Below are positions 12,749 through 21,044 of a stretch of 64,000 nucleotides of DNA, in pieces. The stretch spans positions 1 to 64,000 of the forward strand of contig JBBQUT010000025.1 of the NCBI GenBank assembly GCA_038212215.1. Reading direction: 5' to 3'. The notes under the pieces are model-generated. The model ran no database searches. It was not told the DNA's origin and saw nothing but the letters and a program-made list of their open reading frames with translations. Each line of letters opens with the position of its first letter. Position 1 is the stretch's first letter. Origin of the DNA: JALZAI01 sp038212215 (GTDB lineage: Bacteria; Actinomycetota; Actinomycetes; Mycobacteriales; Jatrophihabitantaceae). Both the position numbers and the translations under genes were made by a program.

Positions 12749-14410
12749 GTGCTACGGCTCGACGTGAACTTCTTCGACTACGTGATCCTGGCAATCTATT
12801 TCACGCTGGTCGTGGCAATCGGGGTGATGGCACGGCGTGCGATCGCGACCAGCGAGGATTTCCTGCTGTCCGGGCGATCGTTGCCGGCGTGGGTGACCGG
12901 CTTGGCCTTCATCTCGGCGAACCTCGGGGCGATCGAGATCCTCGGCATGGCGGCCAACGGCGCACAGTATGGCCTGTCGACCGTGCACTTCTACTGGATC
13001 GGCGCGGTGCCGGCCATGGTGTTCCTCGGCATTGTGATGATGCCCTTCTACTACGGCTCAAAAGTGCGCAGCGTTCCCGAGTTCCTGCTGCGCCGATTCA
13101 ATCCGGCCACGCATCTGTTCAACGCGCTCTCCTTCGCGTTGGCTGCCGTGCTGACTGCCGGCGTCAACCTGTACGCGCTCGCGCTGGTCATCAACGCGTT
13201 GATCGGCTGGCCGATCTGGGTGTCGATCATGGTGTCAGCGGGTTTCGTGCTCGCGTACATCCTGCTCGGCGGGCTGTCCGGCGCGATCTACAACGAGGTC
13301 CTGCAGTTCTTCGTGATCATTGCCGGGCTCGTGCCGCTCGTCATCATCGGCCTGGCCGACGTCGGCGGGTGGAACGGCTTGCAGCACAAGATCAACAACT
13401 CGGCCTTCTTCAGCACCTGGTCAGGAACGAATGTCGGTCACTGGTCCAACCCGCTCGGCGACTGGATCGGCATTGTCATGGGACTCGGCTTCGTGCTGTC
13501 CTTCGGATATTGGACGACCAACTTCGCCGAGGTGCAGCGTGCACTGTCGGCGAAGGACCTCTCGGCGGCGCAGCGCACCCCGCTTATCGGCTCCTTCCCC
13601 AAGATCTTCATACCCGCCTTGACGATCATCCCCGGCCTGATCGCCGTCGCGGTCGTTCCGAAACTCGGGACTACGGGCGGCACCTACAACGACGCCATCC
13701 CGTTGCTGATGAACAAGTACCTGCCCAACGGGACGCTCGGAGTTGCGCTCGCCGGACTGCTCGCCGCGTTCATGGCCGGCATGGCCGCCAACGTGAGTTC
13801 GTTCAACACGGTGTTCACCTACGACATCTGGCAGACCTACATCGCGAAGGGCCGACGCGACGGGTACTACCTGAGGGTCGGTCGGATCGTCACGGTCGTT
13901 GGCATCCTGATCGGCATCGGCACAGCATTCATCGCGTCCGGCTACAGCAACATCATGAACTACATCCAATTGCTGTTCAGCTACTTCAACGCGCCGCTGT
14001 TCGCCACCTTCCTCATTGCGATGTTCTGGAAGCGGACGACGCCATGGGCCGGCGTCAGCGGGCTGGCGGCAGGCACTATCGGGGCCGGAGTCATGCACTT
14101 CTCGGCGTACGGGATCGGCTATTTCTACGTCGGCGGCGAGGTCCTCTCGCACGCCAAGATCAACGCGCAGATGGCCAATTTCTACGGTGCCATCGTAGCC
14201 TTCCTGGCCGACGCCGTCGTGACCGTCCTCGTCACCCTGGTGACTGAACCCAAGCCGGTGTCCGAGCTGGCCGGCCTGGTGTGGGGTGTCCCGGACCCGA
14301 ACGCGCCCGATCCGAAGTCGGTGCCCAAACCGCAGTGGTGGGCATCGCCGAAGATCCTGGGCGGCATCTCGCTCGGGATCACCGCTGTCCTCGCGATCAT
14401 CTTCATCTAG
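12749..14410 (+). CDS. sodium:solute symporter (SSS family)
   Basis: A 553-residue integral membrane protein with about 13 predicted helices. SSS hallmarks include the N-terminal ARRAIATSEDFLLSGRSLPAW segment after helix 1 (split here only for display), the GANLGAIEILGM-type helix 2, and AGMAANVSSFNTVFTYDIW around the conserved sodium-site helix 8. The GTG at 12749 follows a CGGAGG ribosome site by eight bases; a second GTG at 12740 overlaps that site. The solute (sugar, carboxylate or similar) cannot be told. The next gene, 15 bases downstream, encodes a small membrane protein that probably acts with it. Confidence 0.85.
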   Translation: MLRLDVNFFDYVILAIYFTLVVAIGVMARRAIATSEDFLLSGRSLPAWVTGLAFISANLGAIEILGMAANGAQYGLSTVHFYWIGAVPAMVFLGIVMMPFYYGSKVRSVPEFLLRRFNPATHLFNALSFALAAVLTAGVNLYALALVINALIGWPIWVSIMVSAGFVLAYILLGGLSGAIYNEVLQFFVIIAGLVPLVIIGLADVGGWNGLQHKINNSAFFSTWSGTNVGHWSNPLGDWIGIVMGLGFVLSFGYWTTNFAEVQRALSAKDLSAAQRTPLIGSFPKIFIPALTIIPGLIAVAVVPKLGTTGGTYNDAIPLLMNKYLPNGTLGVALAGLLAAFMAGMAANVSSFNTVFTYDIWQTYIAKGRRDGYYLRVGRIVTVVGILIGIGTAFIASGYSNIMNYIQLLFSYFNAPLFATFLIAMFWKRTTPWAGVSGLAAGTIGAGVMHFSAYGIGYFYVGGEVLSHAKINAQMANFYGAIVAFLADAVVTVLVTLVTEPKPVSELAGLVWGVPDPNAPDPKSVPKPQWWASPKILGGISLGITAVLAIIFI

Positions 14411-14425
14411 GAAGAGGTAGGAATC

Positions 14426-14719
14426 ATGGCCGAGCAACCCAGCACTGGCACCCCGGCATCTGCCGCTGCAAAGCTGTTCGACATCCGCCTTCTGATCGGG
14501 TCCTTGTTCGTGCTGTACGGGGTGATGCTGACCATCTCGGGGTTCTTCACCTCGGACAAGGAACGCGCCAAGGCGGCTGACATCAACATCAATCTCTGGC
14601 TGGGCCTCGGCATGCTCGCGTTGGGCCTGCTGTTCCTGCTGTGGCGCAAGCTCAACCCAACCAAGCTGGAAGCGAACCCGACAGACGGCCCGATGGAGGT
14701 CAGCAATGACGGCCACTGA
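14426..14719 (+). CDS. small two-helix membrane protein, symporter partner
   Basis: A 97-residue protein with two transmembrane segments (residues about 20-43 and 58-76) joined by a short charged loop (TSDKERAKAAD). The helices read like LIGSLFVLYGVMLTISGFF and LWLGLGMLALGLLFLLW. The ribosome site AGGTAGGA precedes the ATG. I know of no enzymatic motif. Its place between the symporter and the stress-protein gene, and its overlap of 14 bases with the latter, suggest one operon and perhaps a stabilising or regulatory subunit for the transporter. That role is inference. Confidence 0.75.
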   Translation: MAEQPSTGTPASAAAKLFDIRLLIGSLFVLYGVMLTISGFFTSDKERAKAADININLWLGLGMLALGLLFLLWRKLNPTKLEANPTDGPMEVSNDGH

Positions 14720-15155
14720 CCTGTCAGCTGTCACGGGCGGCGTGATCGTCGTGGGCGTCGACGGCTCGGACGGCAGCCGGGACGCGCTCGCCTGGGCCGC
14801 CCAGCAAGCCCGGCTCACCGGATCCTCGCTGCGCGCGGTGGCGACCTGGCGCTGGCCCAATTACGTCACGCGGGTACCGCCCGGCGTGGACCTGCAGGCG
14901 GACACCACCAGAACCCTCACCGAGATGCTCGAGCCGATACGCGCCGAGTACGCGGACTTGGACGTCACCGAACATGTGACCCAAGGACCCGCCGGCCCCG
15001 CCCTGCTGACGCACTCCGAAGGAGCAAAACTGCTGGTGGTGGGCGCTCGCGGGCGCGCTGCCTTCCCCGGCATGCTGCTGGGTTCGGTCGCCGAGTATTG
15101 CGTGCGCAACGGCCCCTGCCCGGTCGTCGTCGTTCGGACACTGCCGCAATCGTGA
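14706..15155 (+). CDS. universal stress protein (UspA family)
   Basis: A 149-residue single-domain Usp. It starts with the beta-strand VIVVGVDGSDGSRDALAWA and ends with the ATP-binding signature GARGRAAFPGMLLGSVAEYC followed by CPVVVVR (shown in two parts), so it belongs to the ATP-binding group. It overlaps the preceding membrane-protein gene by 14 bases, so the symporter, small protein and Usp are likely co-translated. The last six codons including the TGA stop are repeated twice more, in frame, directly downstream. Confidence 0.9.
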   Translation: MTATDLSAVTGGVIVVGVDGSDGSRDALAWAAQQARLTGSSLRAVATWRWPNYVTRVPPGVDLQADTTRTLTEMLEPIRAEYADLDVTEHVTQGPAGPALLTHSEGAKLLVVGARGRAAFPGMLLGSVAEYCVRNGPCPVVVVRTLPQS

Positions 15156-15191
15156 ACACTGCCGCAATCGTGAACACTGCCGCAATCGTGA
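15138..15191 (+). repeat. 18-bp in-frame tandem repeat including a stop codon (3 copies)
   Basis: The unit ACACTGCCGCAATCGTGA occurs three times in a row (15138-15155, 15156-15173, 15174-15191). Each copy reads TLPQS-stop in the frame of the universal stress gene; the first copy is its natural end, and the third copy is perfect through the TGA. Confidence 0.95.
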
Positions 15192-15218
15192 CCGTCCCGG
15201 GCCGACTGCAGACCCGGG

Positions 15219-15392
15219 TCAGCTCTGGATCTCGTCGGCGTCCGCCTGCGCGGCCTCGGTGTCGGTCGTCGTCCCGTCCGCCTCGCGTTTGAAGTAGTCG
15301 CTCTGCTCGTGCTCGCTGTCGCTCTGTTGGGCTACCTGCTTGACCATTTCCGCGTCGCTTAGACCCTCACCCGCTGCCTTCTGCTCACTCAC
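15219..15392 (-). CDS. small acidic conserved hypothetical protein
   Basis: A 57-residue, highly charged protein with no hydrophobic segment. It reads SEQKAAGEGLSDAEMVKQVA followed by a QQSDSEHEQSDYFKREADG stretch and an acidic tail. The GTG at 15392 follows a GGGAG ribosome site by seven bases, and coding potential fades upstream of it. Similar small proteins with a lower-case pattern of AE(M/L)V..VA.Q..SD and F.READG occur widely in actinobacteria, from memory; their function is unknown. Confidence 0.6.
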   Translation of the reverse strand: MSEQKAAGEGLSDAEMVKQVAQQSDSEHEQSDYFKREADGTTTDTEAAQADADEIQS

Positions 15393-15465
15393 TGACGCAC
15401 TCCCATCGATTCGCTTCACTCGCGCTACTGATCTGTTCGGCCTACCCGCGACCACGGCAGCCGAA

Positions 15466-16170
15466 TCAGCCGGCCGGGCGTGAATCGCGGTCCTGCCAGG
15501 TGCAGACGCAAATCTCGTTGCCCTCGGAGTCGGCAAGGATCCAGAAGGCCCGCGCTGCCGCGTCACTCACAAGCACGCCACCGGCGTCGAGTGCCGCCTG
15601 AATCCGCCTCGGCGCCTCGTCGTGGGAGACGGTGACGTCGAAGTGGATTCGGTTGCGCTGCGGACGCGGCTCGTCCATCTGCTGGAACCACACGGTCGGC
15701 CCCTGACCGACCGGGTCGATCACGGCGTCGTCCGGATCCTCACCGCCGCCCTCGTCGGCGTAGCCGAGCACAGCACGCCAGAACGGCCGGATCGCAGCGA
15801 CATCCATCGTGTCGATCGCGATCTCCAGGCTCTGCACCGAGCGCCGCCGCAGCGAGCCTGTTGCGCCAGTGAGCTCCAATCCTAGCTCGGCAACCGCGTC
15901 GCCGATCTTTCCCGCGAGCACGACATCGGTCTGCGTGATCTGGCGCGTCGCGGTGCTCTGCAGGGTGAGCTCGACGCGGCCGGGCCGCAGATCCAGCCGT
16001 AGGTGCCCGTCGGCTTCAGCGCCGCAGGCCGCGACTGCTGCCTGCGCGACCTGCACCGCCTGCTGTGCGGAGCTGACATCGGCCGAGGTCGCCAGCGTGG
16101 CGAGCAGGTAGCGCCAGGGCGAGCCGTCGACCGCTGCGGACGCATCGGTTCGGCTCAGTGTTTCGCTCAT
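15466..16170 (-). CDS. VOC protein with pterin-dehydratase-like N-terminal domain
   Basis: A 234-residue two-domain protein. The N-terminal 90 residues look like a degenerate pterin-4a-carbinolamine dehydratase fold: the segment VELTLQSTATRQITQTDVVL matches the strand-turn-helix, but the usual histidine pair (HHP) is absent, so catalysis is doubtful. The C-terminal half is a vicinal-oxygen-chelate (glyoxalase-like) domain: IAIDTMDVAAIRPFWRAVLG, a FQQMDEPRPQRNRIHFDV strand and the end motif DSEGNEICVC with the acidic metal ligand. The ATG at 16170 is used. The reaction is unknown. Confidence 0.75.
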   Translation of the reverse strand: MSETLSRTDASAAVDGSPWRYLLATLATSADVSSAQQAVQVAQAAVAACGAEADGHLRLDLRPGRVELTLQSTATRQITQTDVVLAGKIGDAVAELGLELTGATGSLRRRSVQSLEIAIDTMDVAAIRPFWRAVLGYADEGGGEDPDDAVIDPVGQGPTVWFQQMDEPRPQRNRIHFDVTVSHDEAPRRIQAALDAGGVLVSDAAARAFWILADSEGNEICVCTWQDRDSRPAG

Positions 16171-16224
16171 GGCTGCACTCTCACACAGCCCTCTGACAAC
16201 GCCATGACGCCGCATGATCACACA

Positions 16225-16698
16225 TCAGATGCGCACGACCGTGCTCGGCTCGTGGCGCACCGGCAGGTTGAGCGAGTTGGCGATGAAGCACGCGGCGTTG
16301 GCGTCGTGGTGCAACCGCGCTGCGAGTTCGATCTGATCCGGATCGGTGATCGTGACCGTCGGATGCAGGGTGATGTCGGTGAACGCCCCGCCACCCTTGT
16401 CGTCCTCGGTCAGAACCGCCGTGGGGTGGTCGACGTAGGCGGTGACGATGAGATTGTTTGTCGCAGCGACGTGCAGGTAGGCGAGCATGTGACACTGCGC
16501 GGCGGCGGCGACCAGCAGTTGCTCGGGGTTCCAGCGCGAGGGGTTGCCGCGAAAGTGCGGGTCGGCCGATCCCTGGATGACCGGGTGGTGCTCGGTCTCG
16601 ATGTCATTGTCGCGATCGTAGGAGCGGTAGCTCGCCGTTCCCTCACCGCGGTTCCCCGTCCAGGTGACTGTGACCTCGTAACGGTGCTCGTTATGCAT
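16225..16698 (-). CDS. OsmC family peroxide-resistance protein
   Basis: A 157-residue OsmC/Ohr-superfamily protein. The N-terminal strand region (YEVTVTWTGNRGEGTASYRS) and the central helix with the redox cysteine (LLVAAAAQCHMLAYLHVA) are typical. The second cysteine appears as ANAACFIANSLNLPV near the C-terminus, so the peroxidatic/resolving pair is intact. Members reduce organic hydroperoxides. The ATG at 16698 is chosen over upstream starts because a GAGGAG site sits about nine bases before it. It is divergent from the prenyltransferase gene across 61 bases. Confidence 0.88.
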   Translation of the reverse strand: MHNEHRYEVTVTWTGNRGEGTASYRSYDRDNDIETEHHPVIQGSADPHFRGNPSRWNPEQLLVAAAAQCHMLAYLHVAATNNLIVTAYVDHPTAVLTEDDKGGGAFTDITLHPTVTITDPDQIELAARLHHDANAACFIANSLNLPVRHEPSTVVRI

Positions 16699-16759
16699 CA
16701 GCGTTCTCCTCGTAGCGGGGTAGGTCGTAGCGTGAAAGATAACGACGAAAGGAAGTTTC

Positions 16760-17821
16760 GTGTCCACAGCAACCCCTGCCCTCGGCAATACCCCGCAGGA
16801 CAAGGCCAGGCGCGGCCCGCTCGCGTGGGCCGGCGCGTTCACCGGCTTTTACCCGGCCACCGCGCACGATCTGAGCGGTCTCGACCCAGTCGCACGTTTC
16901 CTCTACGCCGCACGCAGCGTGATCCTGGTCATCTCTGCGCAAAGCGCGGTGATCGCCGGACTGCTCGCAGCCACCGACCGCCGCTTCGAAGTGGTGCCGT
17001 TCGTGCTCGTCTTCGTCGGCTACGTCGTTCTGCACGGCATCAGCAACCTGTCCAACGACTACTTCGGCTACCGCCGTGGGCATGACACAGAGGATTCGCC
17101 GAGGCGGCGTTACACGTTGCACCCGGTCGCGAGTGGCGCTTTCACGATGCGCTTTCTCGCCACCGGTCTCGCGGTACTGGCCGCGGTGGCCGCCGCGATC
17201 GGGATTTATTTCATCGCACTGCGCGGCTGGGACGCGCTCTGGTTGACCGTTGTCGGCGGTGTGCTGCTCTACGCCTACGACGCCGCGCCGCGCGCGCTCA
17301 AGGAACTCGGGCTCGGCGAGGTCGCCGCGTTCGCGGTGTGGGGGCCGCTGATGATCGGCGGCGGTTACTACGTGATCACCGGGCGCTGGTCCGCGGACGC
17401 GTTCGTGGCCTCGGTGCCCTACGGCCTGGGCGTCGCGTCGATCCTGGTCGGCAAGCACATCGACCAGCGCTCGTTCGACATCTCCCAGAAGCAGCACACG
17501 GTCGCGGTGTTGCTCGGCGAGCGTGGCGCGCGTTTGCTCAACCGCGCGGTCCTGGTGTTGATGTACGTGCTCACCGCGGTGGCGGTCGCGCTCGGCGCCC
17601 TGTCGCCGTTGCTGGCCGTAGTGCTGTTCGCGCTGCCGCGGGCGCTGAGGGCGCTGCGAGTGATGTCCTCGGCCGCCCCGGCTGAGCCGCCGGCGGGATA
17701 CGTCGGCTGGCCGCTCTGGTACCACCGGGTGTGCCTCGTCCACAATCGTGCCTTTGGTTGGCTGTTCATTCTCGGCGTCGCCGCCGGAGCAATCTGGCCG
17801 GCGTTGCGGGTTGGCAGCTGA
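16760..17821 (+). CDS. UbiA family prenyltransferase (MenA-like)
   Basis: A 353-residue membrane prenyltransferase with about eight to nine helices. The first aspartate-rich motif reads NDYFGYRRGHD. The second region, YDAAPRALKELGLGE, and a later GKHIDQRSFD supply the second metal/diphosphate site. The layout resembles 1,4-dihydroxy-2-naphthoate polyprenyltransferase, but the gene stands away from other men genes here, so the acceptor is not certain. The GTG at 16760 follows a GGAAG site. It is divergent from the OsmC gene. Confidence 0.8.
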   Translation: MSTATPALGNTPQDKARRGPLAWAGAFTGFYPATAHDLSGLDPVARFLYAARSVILVISAQSAVIAGLLAATDRRFEVVPFVLVFVGYVVLHGISNLSNDYFGYRRGHDTEDSPRRRYTLHPVASGAFTMRFLATGLAVLAAVAAAIGIYFIALRGWDALWLTVVGGVLLYAYDAAPRALKELGLGEVAAFAVWGPLMIGGGYYVITGRWSADAFVASVPYGLGVASILVGKHIDQRSFDISQKQHTVAVLLGERGARLLNRAVLVLMYVLTAVAVALGALSPLLAVVLFALPRALRALRVMSSAAPAEPPAGYVGWPLWYHRVCLVHNRAFGWLFILGVAAGAIWPALRVGS

Positions 17822-17841
17822 TCACGGCCGGTTCTGCTGCT

Positions 17842-18042
17842 TCAACCGGCCTCGTCGAGCGTTGCCTCCAGGTGCGCGACGACGTGCAGTTGTCGCGCGG
17901 CATCCATCGCAGCCCGCTTGTCCGGCGGTTCGTTGCGCACCGTCGACTCGAGCTGTTCGCGCAGCAGTTCCAGCCCTTCGCGCAGGGCGTCGAGTTCCGC
18001 CGCACTCACCCGCACAGCCACCTCGCGCTTGGTATCGACCAC
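17842..18042 (-). CDS. small helical conserved hypothetical protein
   Basis: A 66-residue protein, charged and almost entirely helical, with a core like SAAELDALREGLELLREQLE. The GTG at 18042 is chosen because sequence upstream has no protein-like character. There is no signal or membrane segment. It sits 47 bases downstream of kdpC on the same strand and could ride on the kdp transcript. I recognise no family. Confidence 0.5.
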   Translation of the reverse strand: MVDTKREVAVRVSAAELDALREGLELLREQLESTVRNEPPDKRAAMDAARQLHVVAHLEATLDEAG

Positions 18043-18089
18043 GCCCCAAGTGTCGCAAGTCAGTCCCGTTTCGCGAAAGACGGCACGCC

Positions 18090-18950
18090 TCAGGATCGAT
18101 ATGGATAGCGGTGGTCGAGTGCGAGATTCAGCTCGACGACGTTGACCCGTGCCTCGCCGAGGAAGCCGAGACCGCGGCCGTGCTGGTGTGCCCGCACCAA
18201 GGCATCGACCTGGGCCACGCTGATGCCGCGGGTGCCGGCGACGACCTTTTCCTGGAGCGCGGCGTACGCCGGGCTGATGTCCGGGTCCAGACCCGAGCCG
18301 GACGAGGTGACCGCGTCGGCCGGTACCGCCGGGTTGCGCGGGGCGCTGCCCCGGATCGGCACTAGCTGCCCCCGCGAGTAGTCCTGCCCGGCTCGCCCGC
18401 ACTGCACTGTGACGCCGCGATAGCTGCGCAAGAACGGCGTCGCCGGGCAGGCTTGGTTCAGGCTCACTGCCCGGGTGACCGGGCCACCGTAGCCAGGGCC
18501 ACGGTGGAACACGGCGAGCACCGAGCCGACGCCGTCCGCAGTGCAGAAGGGTCGCGACCCGTCGACGCCGAAGGTCTTGCCGATCGCGTGGCTGCGGGCG
18601 CAGACCTGGGTGAGCAGGCTCGGCGCGCCCACCTTGTCGACGATCGACTCAGGCCCCAGATTGCTGGCACCGGACGCGGCCGGGTCGTAGTTACTGACAG
18701 CGGGGCGGGTCTGGAAGTACTGCGGCAGTGGGGCGCCGGCCTTGTCGGTGAAGCTCTGCCCGAGTAGCGACGACCCGACAGTGCTCTGGTTGCTGGTCAG
18801 CAGCGAACCGTCGGCGCGGCCGGACAGTCCGGGCACCTGGGCAACGAGCGTGACCACGAGGGGGTAGCCCACGCCCAGCAGGACGCTCAGCGCGACGAGC
18901 AGGCGGAGGGCGGCAAGACCCTGCCGAAGGTAACTGGTGAGAGTACGCAC
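18090..18950 (-). CDS. kdpC: potassium-transporting ATPase subunit C
   Basis: A 286-residue KdpC, longer than the roughly 190-residue E. coli subunit because of insertions in the middle. It has one N-terminal transmembrane helix (LRLLVALSVLLGVGYPLVV), then the conserved GSLLGQSF and YFQTRPA motifs, and near the end the SGSGLDPDISPAYA and DALV segments. KdpC binds KdpA and KdpB and aids ATP binding in the high-affinity K+ pump. It begins six bases after the kdpB stop. Confidence 0.95.
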   Translation of the reverse strand: MRTLTSYLRQGLAALRLLVALSVLLGVGYPLVVTLVAQVPGLSGRADGSLLTSNQSTVGSSLLGQSFTDKAGAPLPQYFQTRPAVSNYDPAASGASNLGPESIVDKVGAPSLLTQVCARSHAIGKTFGVDGSRPFCTADGVGSVLAVFHRGPGYGGPVTRAVSLNQACPATPFLRSYRGVTVQCGRAGQDYSRGQLVPIRGSAPRNPAVPADAVTSSGSGLDPDISPAYAALQEKVVAGTRGISVAQVDALVRAHQHGRGLGFLGEARVNVVELNLALDHRYPYRS

Positions 18951-18956
18951 GATTGA

Positions 18957-21044
18957 TCAGCCGATCCCTGGGACGAACTGGACGACGAGGTCGACGAGCT
19001 TGATGCCGAGGAATGGCACGACGATGCCGCCCAGGCCGTAAATGGAGATATTGCGGCGCAGCATCGCGCTCGCGCTGGAAGGCCGGTACTGAACCCCTCG
19101 CAACGCCAGCGGAATCAGCGCGACGATGACCAGCGCGTTGAAGATCACCGCGGACAGGATCGCCGACTGCGGCGAGTGCAGCCGCATGACGTTGAGCGAG
19201 TCCAGGCCCGGGTACACCGCAGCGAACATCGCCGGGATGATGGCGAAGTACTTCGCGACATCGTTGGCGATGGAGAACGTCGTGAGCGCGCCGCGGGTGA
19301 TGAGCAACTGCTTGCCGATCTCGACGATCTCGATGAGCTTCGTCGGGTCGGAGTCGAGGTCGACCATGTTGCCGGCCTCCTTCGCAGCGGACGTGCCGGT
19401 GTTCATTGCGACACCGACATCAGCCTGTGCGAGCGCCGGGGCGTCGTTCGTGCCGTCGCCGGTCATCGCGACGAGTTTTCCGCCACGTTGCTCGCTCTTG
19501 ATCAGCGCCATCTTGTCCTCGGGGGTGGCCTCGGCGAGAAAGTCGTCGACACCCGCTTCGTCCGCGATCGCCTTTGCTGTCAGCGGATTGTCACCGGTGA
19601 TCATCACCGTACGGATGCCCATCCGGCGTAGTTCGGCGAAGCGTTCTGACATGCCCTGCTTGACGATGTCCTTGAGATGAATGACGCCGAGCACTTGCGC
19701 GCCGGCGTCGCCCACCTGCTCGGCGACGACGAGCGGGGTGCCGCCGGACGCTCCGATCCCGTCCACGATGTTGCTGGTGCTCGCCGGAACGTACCCGCCG
19801 TTCGCTGCTACCCAGCCGAGTACCGACGCGGCCGCGCCCTTGCGAATCTGCCGATTGTCCTCCCCGGTGAGGTCGACGCCGCTCATCCGGGTTTGGGCGG
19901 TGAACGGGACGAAGCTGGCACGGGTCAGTTCGCCGGGATGCCGTTCGCGCAGCCCGTGCTCCGCTTTCGCATGCACCACAATGGAGCGCCCTTCGGGGGT
20001 CTCGTCGGCGAGGGAGGACAGTTGCGCGGCGTCAGCCAGCCGCACCACATCGACACCGTCGACCGGGACGAACTCGCTGGCAGCGCGGTTGCCAAGCGTG
20101 ATCGTGCCGGTCTTGTCGAGCAGCAAGGTATTGACGTCGCCCGCGGCCTCGACGGCGCGCCCGCTCATGGCGAGCACATTGCGCTGCACGAGCCGATCCA
20201 TGCCGGCGATCCCGATCGCCGAAAGCAGCGCGCCGATTGTGGTCGGAATGAGGCAGACAAGCAGCGATACCAGGACGATGCCGGTGATGCCGTTGTCGTT
20301 GAGGGAGGCGGTGTTCGGGATGCCGGGCTGGTTGAGCTTCGAGAAGATGGCCAGCGGCTGCAGGGTGACCGTGGCCAGCAGGAAGATGATCGTCAGCGAT
20401 GACAGCAGGATGTTCAGCGCGATCTCGTTGGGCGTCTTCTGGCGACTCGCGCCCTCGACAAGGGCGATCATCCTGTCGATGAAGCTCTCGCCTGGCTTCT
20501 GCGTGATCTCCACGACGATCCGGTCCGAAAGCACGAGGGTTGCCCCGGTGACCGAGTTGCGGTCCCCGCCGCTTTCGCGGATAACCGGGGCGCTCTCACC
20601 GGTGATCGCAGACTCGTCCACGCTGGCGATGCCTTCGACGACATCGCCGTCACCAGGGATGACATCGCCCGCCTCGCACACGACCCGGTCGCCCTGACGT
20701 AACTGCGGGGCGGGGACCAGTTCCTCGCCGATGCCGATGAGTCGGCGCGCCATCGTGTCGGTTCGCGCCTTGCGCAACGACTCGGCTTGCGCCTTGCCCC
20801 GCCCTTCGGCAACCGCCTCTGCGAGATTGGCGAACAGCACGGTGAGCCACAGCCACACGACGATGAGCCACGCGAAAACTGACGGGTCGGTGGCGGCGAT
20901 GACGGTCGTGAGTACCGCGCCGGCCTCCACCAAGAACATGACCGGGTTATGCCACAAGGTGCGCGGGTCGAGCTTGCCAAGAGCGTCCGGCAACGCGGTC
21001 ACCAGCAACTTCGGATCCAGCAGACCGGCGTGGACGGAACTCAT
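18957..21044 (-). CDS. kdpB: potassium-transporting P-type ATPase, catalytic subunit B
   Basis: A 695-residue P-type ATPase (class IA). The phosphorylated aspartate is D310 in DKTGTITLG. The TGES dephosphorylation loop (ITGESAPV), the nucleotide-binding KGAAASV region and the hinge TGDGTNDAPAL are intact. The ATG at 21044 overlaps the kdpA stop by four bases (ATGA), so translation is coupled. It drives K+ import through KdpA by ATP hydrolysis in the cell membrane. Confidence 0.97.
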   Translation of the reverse strand: MSSVHAGLLDPKLLVTALPDALGKLDPRTLWHNPVMFLVEAGAVLTTVIAATDPSVFAWLIVVWLWLTVLFANLAEAVAEGRGKAQAESLRKARTDTMARRLIGIGEELVPAPQLRQGDRVVCEAGDVIPGDGDVVEGIASVDESAITGESAPVIRESGGDRNSVTGATLVLSDRIVVEITQKPGESFIDRMIALVEGASRQKTPNEIALNILLSSLTIIFLLATVTLQPLAIFSKLNQPGIPNTASLNDNGITGIVLVSLLVCLIPTTIGALLSAIGIAGMDRLVQRNVLAMSGRAVEAAGDVNTLLLDKTGTITLGNRAASEFVPVDGVDVVRLADAAQLSSLADETPEGRSIVVHAKAEHGLRERHPGELTRASFVPFTAQTRMSGVDLTGEDNRQIRKGAAASVLGWVAANGGYVPASTSNIVDGIGASGGTPLVVAEQVGDAGAQVLGVIHLKDIVKQGMSERFAELRRMGIRTVMITGDNPLTAKAIADEAGVDDFLAEATPEDKMALIKSEQRGGKLVAMTGDGTNDAPALAQADVGVAMNTGTSAAKEAGNMVDLDSDPTKLIEIVEIGKQLLITRGALTTFSIANDVAKYFAIIPAMFAAVYPGLDSLNVMRLHSPQSAILSAVIFNALVIVALIPLALRGVQYRPSSASAMLRRNISIYGLGGIVVPFLGIKLVDLVVQFVPGIG

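Noticed and set aside
13421..14860. A 479-codon minus-strand frame opposite the symporter
   Set aside because: The composition is rich in Asp, Gly, Arg and Gln without motifs, as expected from a reversed membrane-protein gene.
15138..15191. Possible selenocysteine or programmed readthrough at the repeated TGA codons
   Set aside because: No selenocysteine-type structure is visible, and readthrough would add only a few repeated residues each time; duplication is a simpler explanation.
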